The translations under genes and the position numbers were made by a program. DNA of 64,000 nt, taken from contig JARGSG010000189.1 of NCBI GenBank assembly GCA_030374805.1, positions 2,046,001-2,110,000 on the forward strand. The letters run 5' to 3'. Below the pieces are notes generated by a model. That model did no database searches and was not told the DNA's origin. It was given only the letters and a program-made list of their open reading frames with translations. Below are positions 22,448 through 32,452 of this stretch, piece by piece (positions within the stretch are counted from its first letter, which is position 1; each line of letters starts with the position of its first letter). Source of the DNA: Gracilaria gracilis. Lineage: Eukaryota > Rhodophyta > Florideophyceae > Gracilariales > Gracilariaceae.

Positions 22448-25400
22448 ATGCCGCCTCGCAAGCATAAAAGGGGGCGGGATTCAAGACGAGCGAACCCAAG
22501 TGCAGGGGTGTTAGAAATGCCGCCCCTAACACGAGGGAGAAGGAGGGCAAAAGGCACTACGCCGCGTTTGCCACCAGCCCGAGCAATGACAAACAAGGTT
22601 TCGCCCGCTGCTACGCCGGTAGTGAAAGGCGGCGGTGCGGTGCATTTGTTTGTGACGGTTGGGAAAGAAAAGAGCACGGTGAAAGTGGGAACCGCGGAGG
22701 TGAGAGGTGTGGGGTCCGCTGGTGGTGCAGGGAAGGCTCTTTGCCGTTCGCTTCATGAGCATCTTTTATGCGCGACTGCCCTAGAAGGAGAAGACTTGGT
22801 TGTGATCTGGAGGACGAAGATTATTATAAGTCATGGAAGCGCGAAGTACCCTTACCGTTTTCAAGGTCCTGAAGACCCACCAAATACGCTGAGCGGGTTC
22901 TTCTCAGCTGGGTTGTATGCGTGGGATACGTTGATGACGGACCGAATCGAGATTCCGCAAAGTCCTACTCCAGGGTCCGGGGCTGGCAAGTCTTCTACAT
23001 CTCAGGCTGAGAAAGTGGTTGCTCTGGAGATCGAGAAACTTGCTGAGGAAGCTTCCAAAACTCGAGGAAAGTCTTCTAAAGGGATAAAGAAGCCCGTGAG
23101 AGCGAGCGTCAGCATCATAGAGGACTCCGACGACGATATTGTGGAGGTCTTCAAGACGAGTAAGGCTCCGCTTACTGACCCGGAGGAGGAATTGTTCGAT
23201 GAAGGAGACAGTGTTCCGTCGGAGGAGGTGGACAACACCCTGTCTCTGAAAAAGATTTCCGTCGCCGACTATGTTCAGGGCAGGATGACGATTGATATCG
23301 AGATGATTGAAATCCCGAAGAAGACGGTTTGAAGTGTGAAACTGGGACACAAGGAGGCGACGATGATGAAATGGCGCAACTTTGGGTGGCTTCCCTCTGC
23401 AGGTTCGATTGCTGTGGCATCTCTAGGGCAGTATGATGTGAACGAAATAGTTGTTGATGGGAGAATTGTTGTGCCTGTAACCCTCATAGACGGATATCAC
23501 CGAATTATTGTGCTACGAGATTTGCATGGGGAAGGCGGGATGTGGGTGGATATAGTCCTTTCTTTGGATGTTGTGCTTTGGGGAAGAAAGGATGGGAATG
23601 CCATGACAATTAACGAGGTACTAGGATTCGGCAATCTTCTGAACGAGATGAGTTCGAATGTGCTGAAGATTTCATTTGGAGACAAAATTCATAGCACAGT
23701 ATCTTTTGTGCAGAACGTCGTGGACGAGTCACATGTGGATGTGGAGAGCATTACTCCGAAGCAGTTAGCTGGTGCTTTGAAGAGAATTGAGGCTATCGGA
23801 GACTACAGCGTGCCTCACTTGACCCGTTACGCGACATTGGCTCTGAAGTTTGTGGAATGTGAGGGGCTTTTGGAGTTCTTTGAGAAGGTGTGTGAGGAGA
23901 GTCCAGCCCTGACGTTGACGCATGTCTCGAGTGACCTCCTGATGGGCCTCACCGATGGGCAGTTTCGATTTATCGTACGTTGCTTGCAATGGCATGTGGA
24001 ACTGAGGTTGTCTTCTTCTATGAGAAAAAGATACGGTCGTTTTGAAGACATGAGGAAGCACTTCTTTCAATGTGCCATATGTATGTACAACTTATGTAAT
24101 GTCACTGGGAAGAAGAAGAAGATTATTGTTGAAGAAGTATTGCAGACAGTATTCAACTTAGGAGGAAAACATGTGTCTGTGATAGAATATCTGGGTATGC
24201 GGACAGCAAAAATGGAAGGTGGCGGTGCGAGGCGTTTATGTGACGGGATGGTGTCTAGAAGGGTGAAGACCGCGGGTAACAAGCTTCAAGAAGTTTTCAA
24301 AGTATCGTTTCAAACGTCAGAGGAGGTGAAGGAGGTGGGGGAGGAGGTGGTTGAAGTCGTGGGTGTAGGTGATGGTACGTCAACCGCAGCACCTAATGAG
24401 GCAGAAGATGCTCTCATGTTGTTGAAAGCTTCCATACAAGGTGACGAATCTGAAGCAGAGCCATCAGGGTTGAGGCGGAGCACACGGAAAAAGATTGCTC
24501 CCGGCCGGCTGAAAGAGGATTGGGGTAGCAAAGCTGGGAGCAAGAAAAAGAAGAGGAGGTTAATCGATCTTACTGACGATGAGGATGTGGTAGAAATCCA
24601 ACATGCTCCGAAGAGGATGAAGAAGTGCACAGTGAAGACCCCTTCTGGAGATATACCAATGGAGGTTGTTACTTTATTCAGGAATATGACGAAGCCGGCA
24701 TTGAAGAAGTTCTTCAAAGAGCAGAAAATAAATGTGGTGTCGTCGAGCGAGGATGAAAGTGGTGGCAGGGAGAACGATGGTAGGTTCGTTCAGGACGAGG
24801 AGGAAGGGGTGGAGGAAGGAACGATGCGTGGATTTGAAGATAAGAATCTCGAGAAACCACCGAAAGGGATGAAGAAGGCAGGTGAGTGGGCTGGTGGATC
24901 GGATATGTCATGGACGAGTCTGGTGAATGCGCTACCGAGTGAGTGGCCGGGAGGGAAGAATGCAGTGAAACATCAGCGCCCGGAATGTGCACAAGGAGCT
25001 GGGTAGCACGAAAGAACCAGTTCTTGGGGTGAAGCTTCCGTTGCAGGGAAAGCCGAGAGGGGAGGAAGAAGCTCTTTGGATGGCGGCGATGGAGAGGGAT
25101 GACCTCGCTCGAGAGTACTTTGCGACGAAGAGAATGGAATTGATGGAAAGGGGTTTCTGTGTTTTGGAACACTTCGGAACTGATGGAGGTATGCTAGGGA
25201 AGGCGAAGAAGAGGGGCATGGTGGTGGATGAAGATGTGACAGAAGGGTTGCTAGAGTTTTTTGAGAAGGAATTCAAGGAGCAGCCAGACTTGAAGTTTGA
25301 AGAGAACCGAACCAAATGGAATCCCATAATCAACGCGGGGGAAGGAAAGGATGCTGGGGACATGATGCAGAGAATTGGACGATATAGTACGACGAAGAAG

Positions 25401-26162
25401 GGGATTGTTGATTGCATGGAATCTGATGAGAAGAATGTGATGATGATGAGAAAGCGGGCGTTGTTGGATGCGAGGTTTGGGAAAATTGCATCGACTCTTC
25501 GCCTTTGTAACAACAGCAAGGCTACGAAAAGGAAGTGTGCGCCGCAGACCGGAGAGCGTGTGTTGCGTACGGGGGAGGGATGCCCAAGGCAGGTTTTGCA
25601 CACTGATTTTCGAGGGTTGACGAATGTGGAGAAGGATAAGGGAGATATTCCGGGGTTCTTCGTAATGGCCTCTGGAGGGAGTTCATTTATGATATGGGTT
25701 TGTGAGAGGTCTCACAATATGTATGTGAGGGATGAAAAGACTTTGAGGATGTTACCACGTACAATGGTTGTGAAGAAGTTCAGGGTTCCACCTTACTATG
25801 TGTTTATTGGGAGAGGGGATGTGTTTCATGCGGGAGCTGGGTACATGGATGCGTTGGTGAAAGAGAATTGCCTGAGATATTACATGTATTTTGTACCTGA
25901 AGGATACAAGCTCCCTGACGCGGTGCCCAGGGAGCCAGCGTTCCGGCCAAAGTTCGTAGATGAGGACTTTGGGCAAGGAGAAGACCCAAACGACCAGCTG
26001 GACAATGATGAAGGTTTGGAGGAAGAGAGTGAAATGGAAGATATAGAAGATGGAGAGAACGAGTACGAAGAGAAAGATGAAGAGATGTCAGATGGCTCTG
26101 CTGAGAATACAGATGGGGATTACGAGGAAGGACAGATGATAATGGATGACGACGATGAGTAG
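22448..26162 (+). pseudogene. Long protein with ParB-like domain and C-terminal 2OG-Fe(II) dioxygenase-like domain
   Basis: Frame one (22448-25006) has a single TGA at 23330. It encodes a basic N-terminus, an unnamed globular domain, then VTLIDGYHRIIVLRDL, which matches the ParB-like DGHHR motif, and MTINEVLGFGNLLNE in the ParB T..E..N position. A Ser/Lys/Glu-rich linker follows. A frameshift near 24985 leads into 24987-26162. There RQVLHTDFRGL supplies an HxD pair, and GRGDVFHAGAGY followed by LRYYMYF supplies the distal His and Arg, the facial triad and 2OG-binding pattern of double-stranded beta-helix dioxygenases. The protein ends in an acidic tail. Whether one fused protein or two was made is unresolved. 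A fragment at 3656-3786 shows that the gene is repeated. Confidence 0.6.
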
Positions 26163-26325
26163 GTATAATGTAGCACTTATACTGTTGTGTTTGTTTGTGA
26201 TAGAGACTTGACATAAAAAGTGAACAGGTGATTTGTTTAAGCAGCAACTTAAAAAGAATTGGAAAACAAAAACGGGTTGTTTGTGTAGTTGCAACGAGTA
26301 CGAGGTTTACAAATTGTTCTAATTA

Positions 26326-27155
26326 CTAGAGAATGTGATGTCTCAGAACGTCGATATAGTTGGTGTGGAAAGGGGCAGGGTCCTGCCTTCCGGCTCGTTT
26401 TTCATCTGCGGAGGTGAGATAGAAGTAAGCATTTCTAGATTCATACTCCGAGAAAGAAGCTGGGAAGGAAGTGAGGGTGCTGCCGTATTCCAGAAGTGAT
26501 TCCACTGTAGAAGGGATATTGAAGGAGAGACCTGTGTTGAGGTGACTATGCCTAGAAGCTCCTTCATTATAGTTGAGACAATAGTTTTGTGCTTGGTAGC
26601 CGCTTCATACATGGTAACGAATCCAAATGAAGAACCGACGAGATTGAAGGAAGAGATCCAAACGAGCGTTTGGTAGTAAGACTTGAAAAAGGTGTTTTCG
26701 TCGACGATACTGCAAGTAAGACCTGCGGTCCAGAGGCGTTCAGCTATTGCCAGAGCCCACTTTCCGGTGGCTGTGGTTAGACCATTGGGAGAGAGAGGCG
26801 TGACACCATCCTGTGGGGAGGCGCCGACAGTGAGAACGGCAATGTAAAGAGCGGCTCGTGTGCAGTGCCCAATTCCGTGTTGGGAAAGGATGGGAAGAAT
26901 TTGACCGTTCTGGATGAAAACCAAGTCTTCTTCTCGTTGTGCTGGACAAGATAGAATTACTTTTTCGAGAAGGTCGTTCCTGCCACAGAAGAAGATTGGA
27001 CCTTGGGGAAGGCAATCTGCGGAAATGAAGTCTTCGATGAAGAGAAAGGTGTCTCGAGGAGAACCATTGTTGTAAATCATGTTGCCAATACGGCCTTTCC
27101 CTACGACAACAGCTGGGATGATTGTAGAACGGAGGGAAGATGAATGGGAGCTCAT
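26326..27155 (-). pseudogene. Ketopantoate-reductase-like NAD(P)-binding protein, one frameshift
   Basis: The N-terminus has VVGKGRIGNMIYNNG (a Rossmann GxGxxG), then GPIFFCGRNDLL, EEDLVFIQNGQ, GLTTATGKWALAIAERLW and QTLVWISSFNLVG. This is the order found in plant and algal ketopantoate-reductase-like proteins, but the usual Glu-Lys before LIWIS is replaced by Gln-Thr. The annotated frame runs to 26343, yet the family's C-terminus (FPASFSEYESRNAYFYL, then DPAPFH) is read in another frame to a TAG at 26326. One base has therefore been lost near 26545, or an intron is unseen. It lies tail-to-tail with the ParB/dioxygenase gene. It could be a host gene trapped among transposons or captured cargo. 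Confidence 0.7.
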
Positions 27156-27436
27156 TGCGATGAGTTTGTTTGATTCAAGGTATGGGCTGTTGGAAGGTGT
27201 CGGGTGCTGGTAGCTGTGAAAGGAAAGTGGTCTACATTCTCAGTAGTGGGGAAAGCTTTAAGTACACGACTGGACTGTTGTTTTGGTCATGGAAAAAAGT
27301 GTTCTAGGGGATAAGGGGATTTGTATGGTTCGGTTATGGAAAGAAATGGGCAGCAGGGCTGCAGAGGAGGTAGGGTGGAAGAGTGTGTTTATGAGAAGGT
27401 ATACAGTGAAATAAAGCATAGAAAGTAAGAGTTTAT

Positions 27437-27700
27437 CGTCGGTGGTATCGGAATGCTAATTTTGGTGTCAAAAATGACCGAATTAAAATGATCGAAAAAC
27501 CGGTGAATTTATCCAAATTTGGATGTGCTTAATTTCCGAAAATATTTCCACCTTTCCACTTGTGCTAGTTTGCGTGGAAAGAATCATTCACGATTATTTC
27601 CATCATTGCTAGTTTGGATGGAAGACAAACTAGCATGTTACTTCCGTTCACGCTAGTTTCCGAACCCAATGTAAGTGTGTAAGTGGCATATATTTAGAAC
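27437..27700 (+). repeat. 5' terminal and subterminal repeat block of copy 2
   Basis: About 260 bp matches the terminus of copy 3 (3655-3400, inverted). It contains repeated CTAGTTT-type motifs, for example GTGCTAGTTTGCGTGGAAAG and CTAGTTTGGATGG. The match continues across the leader start (ATTTAGAACTA), which shows that this block belongs to the same element as the transposase frame. Confidence 0.75.
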
Positions 27701-27875
27701 TATACGGCGGCGAATAGGGATATATATACATAGATAGCTACTTATGGAATACGATTAGAAGAATACAAACCCTTCGAATAGGAACTCTCTATAGATATAC
27801 AGCACATCTATTCAACAACTCTCATATCAGATATCGGCCGTTTATTCTCTCACTTTTGAAACGCCTTCGCATCAC

Positions 27876-30800
27876 GTGCCACCTCCCCCATCACTCCGTC
27901 CCACCCTCCGTGCGCCATACTACGCTGCCCACCACTACGTACCCCCCTCGCCCCCGACACCCCCACACCGCTCCCCGCCATGCCTAATTGCTGCTTTGAA
28001 GGCTGCTCTTTCTTCGCTCGCACCATCTCCACCATTCAAAGGCACCAAAGAAGATGCCCCAACCGTCTCACAGCCAACAAGAGTTTCCTCTCCCCTGGCG
28101 GCAATGTCCGTCTCTTCCCCCCACGCACAAAGCGTCACAAGTCCACCCCCCCTACTCCCACCACCACCCCCACCTCCTCTCTCCAATCGCCCTTCCGATA
28201 ATCTTCCCATCGCCGACGACGACTCCTACCACCAGCAGCAGCTCTCCCTCTCCGTCCACATCCAAGACGCCTACCATATCATAGGCACCCCCATCTGCTT
28301 TCTCTCCCCCTCCCCACCTCCTCCACCGCCCCCCTCCTTCCCTCTCTTCGACAACCCCCACCTCGAACGAATGGTCCTCTACAACTCTTCCATCACTTCC
28401 GCCCTCGGCCCCTGCAAGGCAGACGAACTCTTCTCTCTCCCCCACGACCCCTCCTTCTCCAAGTCAGCCTTTCACAACGCCGTCTCCTCCGCCTCCCAGT
28501 GTCTCAAACTTCAAAGAAACATCTTCCAACACCGGGTCACCAACATCGGTTTCACCCTCACCACCCTCCACGACCCACAGCACCTCTTCACAGCCACCAT
28601 CTTCCGAAAGGATGCTATCCAAGTCCTTAAAGGACAACTTGCACTTGCAAACTCCGACAACACCTTCTTCCACCACGTCCCCCATACAACCTCCTCCGCC
28701 TCTCCCGCTTTTGCCCACCCCATGGCTTCTTCCCTCGGAAAAGTAGCTGTCCCAGCCCTCAAGCACGCAATAATGCAGTTTTCCAATAACTCCTGCATCT
28801 GGCAAACCCCTGAGAACACCGGTATCGACTCCTTCATCGGCTTCGTCCAAGCATACTACGACAAGTCGTCCACCTCCCGCCAATCCTCTTCCATCAACTT
28901 CTACCCCCTTCACATCACTCTCCTCAACTTCTCCGACTCGTTCCGTCGCAAATGTATCACCGACAAGCTCACCCTTCTCGGATACCTTCCAACCTCTCTC
29001 AATCTCGCCACCCCCTCTCAAGACCCCGATACCATCCCCCAAACCTCATCCAGATTCTCCCGCTCTACCAAAATGCAACTCATCAAGCGTGCCATCTCCA
29101 GCCTCCTCGACCCTCTTTTCTCCTCCGGCCTCACCGGCTTCCCCTTCCGTGACGCTAATGGCGTGCTCAGCCATTGTCACCCAATCATCGCCAGCTACTG
29201 CGCAGACATCCCAGAAGCAAAGGACATTCTCGCCATCTCTCACGGCACCCGCCCCAAGCATCCATGCCACCGATTTACCGTCCCACGCTCCGACCTCCAC
29301 CTATACATTCCATTCCCCCATCTTCGATCCGAGACCCAAACTTTCACTGCCCACAAATCACACTGTACCCTCCACCAAGTTGCTGAAAAGGCTCTCCTTG
29401 CCAGAAAGCCCAGAATCGCCCGAAACACTAAGGAAAAGGCCATTGAAGCACTCCACTCCCTTTCCTTCGCAAAGTACTCCTCCCTCTTCGAATCTTACCC
29501 TCTCCTCGACATCACCCTTCTTCTCTCCCCTTACCACATCTTCCCCTCCGAACCACTCCATAACTTCCACCTCGGCATCTCCAAGCTCATCAAGCTCGCA
29601 GCCAACGAGAGACTCAAGTCAGAATCACTCTTCACTACCCCCCGTTCCTCCGAGTCCCGTCGTTCCTTCAACTCAGTCCGCTCCTCCATCCTGAAAAACG
29701 CGAACACCATCCTCGCCGCCATCGAAAAGCACTTCCCAGCCACAGGACTCCACATCGACTTTTCCTCCTCCGACAACGGTCAAACTCTCAACGGTTTCTT
29801 CACTACCGACTGCTTGCATGGTATTCTCGAAGCAAAAGACTACCGCTCACTCGACATGGTCTTCCCCTTCATCGGCGCCTTCTTCTACCGCTGCTGTGAC
29901 GAAGTCGATGCAGCTCCCATCACTTCCGTTTTCACCAAGAACTGCGATCTTCCCTTCTTCTCCATGAGATACAACACCTCCGCAGAATGGACAGCCTCCC
30001 ACCTCACTGACCTCCAATTCCAAATCCGCTCCTTCAAGCGCACAGCCGTACTCGTCCTCGGCCCTCACCACACTTCCAGCCTTGGCACCCTCAAGTTCCA
30101 TCTCCTCTCCCACATCGTCGAGGACATTCGCCGCTTCAGAGGCCTCCACTTCAACGATGCCGGCATATTCGAACACGCCCACTCCCTCTTCAAGTCACAC
30201 TACTCCAAAACCTCGAAGCACAGATCCACCGCACATGAAGAAACCATTCACGCCATCCATCACTCCAACGCCACCAAAGATTGGAACCCCCTTTCCACCA
30301 ACCCCTCCATCACTTCCTCCACTCCTGCCCTCGCCTCTCCCATCCAATCCCGCCAACCCGGTTTGGACCGTGATGGAAAACTCATCTCATTCGCTGATCT
30401 CATCACCGCCCACAAATTCCTCCACTCTAATCCTCCTTTCAATCCCAAATCTCTACAAGACCTCTTCCCCACCGATACTCTCTCCATCCTCCAACAGATT
30501 GGAAAACACGCCCTCCCTTCATTCATCACCCTTTCCCTCAAAGTCCTAGAACTCTCAGAGAACTCCCCCACTCTCCGTCGCACCCGAATCACCGTAGTCA
30601 ACTCCGCTTACGTCGCCGACGGCTATGTCCCATCACTCGACCACAACATTGAAGAGCGGAACGAGCTCGCGCTCCAGGATCTTCCAGTCCCTCTCATCCA
30701 ACGAATATTTGCCGCCCCGTCCTTCGGTCCTTCTAAATCCCCAAAGTTCTCTCACGTCTTCGTCGCAGGCACCAGGTCCTCCAACTTCACCCCCATCGTC

Positions 30801-30956
30801 TGGGTCTGCAAACTTATCTCTCTCCTTCGCTTCACCCTTCCTTCTTCCACTCCATCTTCCAAGGAGTTCGCCTTCGTACGGTTCATGGAGCTCGTCCCAC
30901 CAAGCGACGAAGTCGATGTCACTCTCAACTGCGTATGCCTCCGATGGTATCGTTGA
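27876..30956 (+). CDS. Plavaka-like transposase, copy 2 (C-terminally altered)
   Basis: Likely translation starts at the ATG of MPNCCFEGC (27980, with CCGCC before it). It gives a C2HC-type zinc finger (CCFEGC, then HQRRC) one base out of frame with the 1026-codon body frame. A short intron or a +1 shift is needed to join them, and all three copies share this offset. The body has a Pro-rich linker, then YYDKSSTSR near the first catalytic Asp position, YPLHITLLNFSD, LLGYLPTS, ASYCADIPEAKDILAI, HPCHRF, EPLHNFHLGISKLIKL, LKFHLLSHIVEDIRRF and NDAGIFEHAHSLFKSHYSK. These match the Plavaka core blocks known mainly from fungi. It ends at 30956 after only 4 non-homologous residues, so about 80 C-terminal residues seen in copy 1 are lost. 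Activity is doubtful. Confidence 0.85.
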   Translation: MPPPPSLRPTLRAPYYAAHHYVPPSPPTPPHRSPPCLIAALKAALSSLAPSPPFKGTKEDAPTVSQPTRVSSPLAAMSVSSPHAQSVTSPPPLLPPPPPPPLSNRPSDNLPIADDDSYHQQQLSLSVHIQDAYHIIGTPICFLSPSPPPPPPPSFPLFDNPHLERMVLYNSSITSALGPCKADELFSLPHDPSFSKSAFHNAVSSASQCLKLQRNIFQHRVTNIGFTLTTLHDPQHLFTATIFRKDAIQVLKGQLALANSDNTFFHHVPHTTSSASPAFAHPMASSLGKVAVPALKHAIMQFSNNSCIWQTPENTGIDSFIGFVQAYYDKSSTSRQSSSINFYPLHITLLNFSDSFRRKCITDKLTLLGYLPTSLNLATPSQDPDTIPQTSSRFSRSTKMQLIKRAISSLLDPLFSSGLTGFPFRDANGVLSHCHPIIASYCADIPEAKDILAISHGTRPKHPCHRFTVPRSDLHLYIPFPHLRSETQTFTAHKSHCTLHQVAEKALLARKPRIARNTKEKAIEALHSLSFAKYSSLFESYPLLDITLLLSPYHIFPSEPLHNFHLGISKLIKLAANERLKSESLFTTPRSSESRRSFNSVRSSILKNANTILAAIEKHFPATGLHIDFSSSDNGQTLNGFFTTDCLHGILEAKDYRSLDMVFPFIGAFFYRCCDEVDAAPITSVFTKNCDLPFFSMRYNTSAEWTASHLTDLQFQIRSFKRTAVLVLGPHHTSSLGTLKFHLLSHIVEDIRRFRGLHFNDAGIFEHAHSLFKSHYSKTSKHRSTAHEETIHAIHHSNATKDWNPLSTNPSITSSTPALASPIQSRQPGLDRDGKLISFADLITAHKFLHSNPPFNPKSLQDLFPTDTLSILQQIGKHALPSFITLSLKVLELSENSPTLRRTRITVVNSAYVADGYVPSLDHNIEERNELALQDLPVPLIQRIFAAPSFGPSKSPKFSHVFVAGTRSSNFTPIVWVCKLISLLRFTLPSSTPSSKEFAFVRFMELVPPSDEVDVTLNCVCLRWYR

Positions 30957-31325
30957 TACTTGAGAGGTGGTGCATCATGGGGTTCATTGGGATATGGTAT
31001 GGACCGAGGTTGGGAAAATGTGGAGATTTCTAGGAAAAAAGTGGAAATTGTGTGGAATGGCGGGAAATAGGAGTGGATGTGAATGGGGTACAAAGGGTTG
31101 TGCCGCACAAGTGGGTGTGTAGCCGACAGTGCCACGGGTGTGTGCAGTGAGGGGGAGTGTAGCAACTGTTAGGTTCATCTCGCTTGTTTTTATCTATCTT
31201 CGTTATCGTGAACCGCCGTTTATTTCTGCGATGTCGAATGGGTACGTCGAGAACGTGGAGCTAGTGGCTCTGCTTCACCAGAGACGCCACCGGGAAGGAA
31301 GGAGGAGGGTGGGGACAAGGTTTGC

Positions 31326-32120
31326 ATGGGGGAGAAGGAGGGAAGTGGGGATGGAGAGGGAGGTGGGGGTGATGGGGGTGGAGGGGGTGGATGGTATGGG
31401 GGACCGGAGAGGAGGTTTGCGGTGGAGATGGAGGAGCGGTTGAGGAGGCTTGGAGGGGATCTGAAGGAGCATTTGGACTACTGGCTTTCTGAGATGGTTG
31501 GTGAGGTGGGAGAGGTGGTGCTGAGTGTGTCAGAGATTGGGGTGCCAATGGATTTGATTTCGACGATTCGGAAAAGGATGAAGTTGGCTGGAGTGGGGAC
31601 TGGAAGGCATATGAGTGGGATGGTAGAGTGCGTCGGGAGGGAGCTGGTGACGCTGAGAAGGGAGAATATGGAGCTGAGAGGACGTGTGGAGGTGTTGGAG
31701 GCGCACGTGGGACAGGTGGAGAAGGCGTGTCAATTGTTCTTGGAGGTGAAGGAACTGGTGAGGGAAGGAGGCATTGGGAGGGAGGCGGGAAGAGAGAAAG
31801 GGTCACCGGTGACGCCTGGCTCTCGTGGTGGACGTGGGAGTGTGAGGGGGAGGAGCGGAGAAGGGGATGGAGGGGAGGTTGTGGGAAGTCGGCTGAGGAA
31901 GAGGCAAAACGGTGGGGTGATGGTGGACGAGGATGAAGAGGTGTGTGTGCCGCGGCAGCTGCCGGGTGGAGCGCTACTAGTTGGGTTTGGTAGTGCGGCG
32001 GCGGCTGTGCGAACGGCGGAGCGCATACTGGAGGAGCAGGAGGAGAAGAGGCTGGGAGGGGTTGGAATCCGGTTTGGGGCTCGGAGGGTGTACGAGAATG
32101 GAGAGAGTGTTCCGTTGTAG
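31326..32120 (+). CDS. Unknown 264-residue coiled-coil protein of the Plavaka-like element
   Basis: This GC-rich frame starts at MGEKEGSGDG. A longer start with MSNGYVENVELV at 31231 would need a frame change. It has a Gly-rich head and a region around RRENMELRGRVEVLEAHV with heptad-like Leu/Val spacing, so a coiled coil is likely. An Arg/Gly/Ser linker with basic clusters follows, then a C-terminal GGALLVGFGSAAAAVRTAER segment. It lies inside the right half of the element in the same orientation as the transposase. No family is recognised. It could be an accessory DNA-binding or capsid-like helper, but the sequence does not show which. The reverse strand also gives a Pro-rich frame, which is an artefact of composition. 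Confidence 0.4.
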   Translation: MGEKEGSGDGEGGGGDGGGGGGWYGGPERRFAVEMEERLRRLGGDLKEHLDYWLSEMVGEVGEVVLSVSEIGVPMDLISTIRKRMKLAGVGTGRHMSGMVECVGRELVTLRRENMELRGRVEVLEAHVGQVEKACQLFLEVKELVREGGIGREAGREKGSPVTPGSRGGRGSVRGRSGEGDGGEVVGSRLRKRQNGGVMVDEDEEVCVPRQLPGGALLVGFGSAAAAVRTAERILEEQEEKRLGGVGIRFGARRVYENGESVPL

Positions 32121-32452
32121 TTCTTCAACTTGAAATTTAGAGAAACTGAGACTCAGGATCCGAATGCAGGGTTGGAATAAGGGAGCGCTGGTGGTGGGTT
32201 CGTAAATATTTAGAGTGTTTTTGACGAGTGTGGTGAATGTAAAGTTACGAAAGATGGCAGGGGAACTGCAAACTAGCCTTCAACTCCAGTAGATGAAGTT
32301 TGAACTGCACTGAACGGAAACGTAATTTCCAAAAAAAATTTTTTGCCTTGCCAACTAGCGCAAACTGCAAAAATGCTAGTTTTTTCGGACTTTTATTTTC
32401 ACAACTAGCGATCTAGCGTACTAAACTAGCATTCCGAGAACACCGACGCAGG

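Larger units (their letters stand above)
27437..32448 (+). mobile_element. Plavaka-like DNA transposon, copy 2 (best preserved)
   Basis: The 5' end reads CGTCGGTGGTATCGGAATGC and the far end, inverted, reads CGTCGGTGTTCTCGGAATGC at 32448. Both ends carry several CTAGTTT/AACTAG subterminal motifs (27565-27660 and 32270-32425), as expected for transposase-binding repeats in CACTA-type elements. The element holds one long transposase frame and a second, GC-rich coiled-coil frame. The right end interrupts the reverse transcriptase of a Ty3/gypsy element. No clear target duplication is visible at the two ends, so rearrangement after insertion is likely and the limits are provisional. After 30946 the sequence differs from copy 1, so the 3' part is deleted or replaced. 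Confidence 0.7.

Noticed and set aside
31261-31806. 181-codon Pro/Ser-rich minus-strand frame
   Set aside because: Antisense to the GC-rich coiled-coil frame; low-complexity composition.
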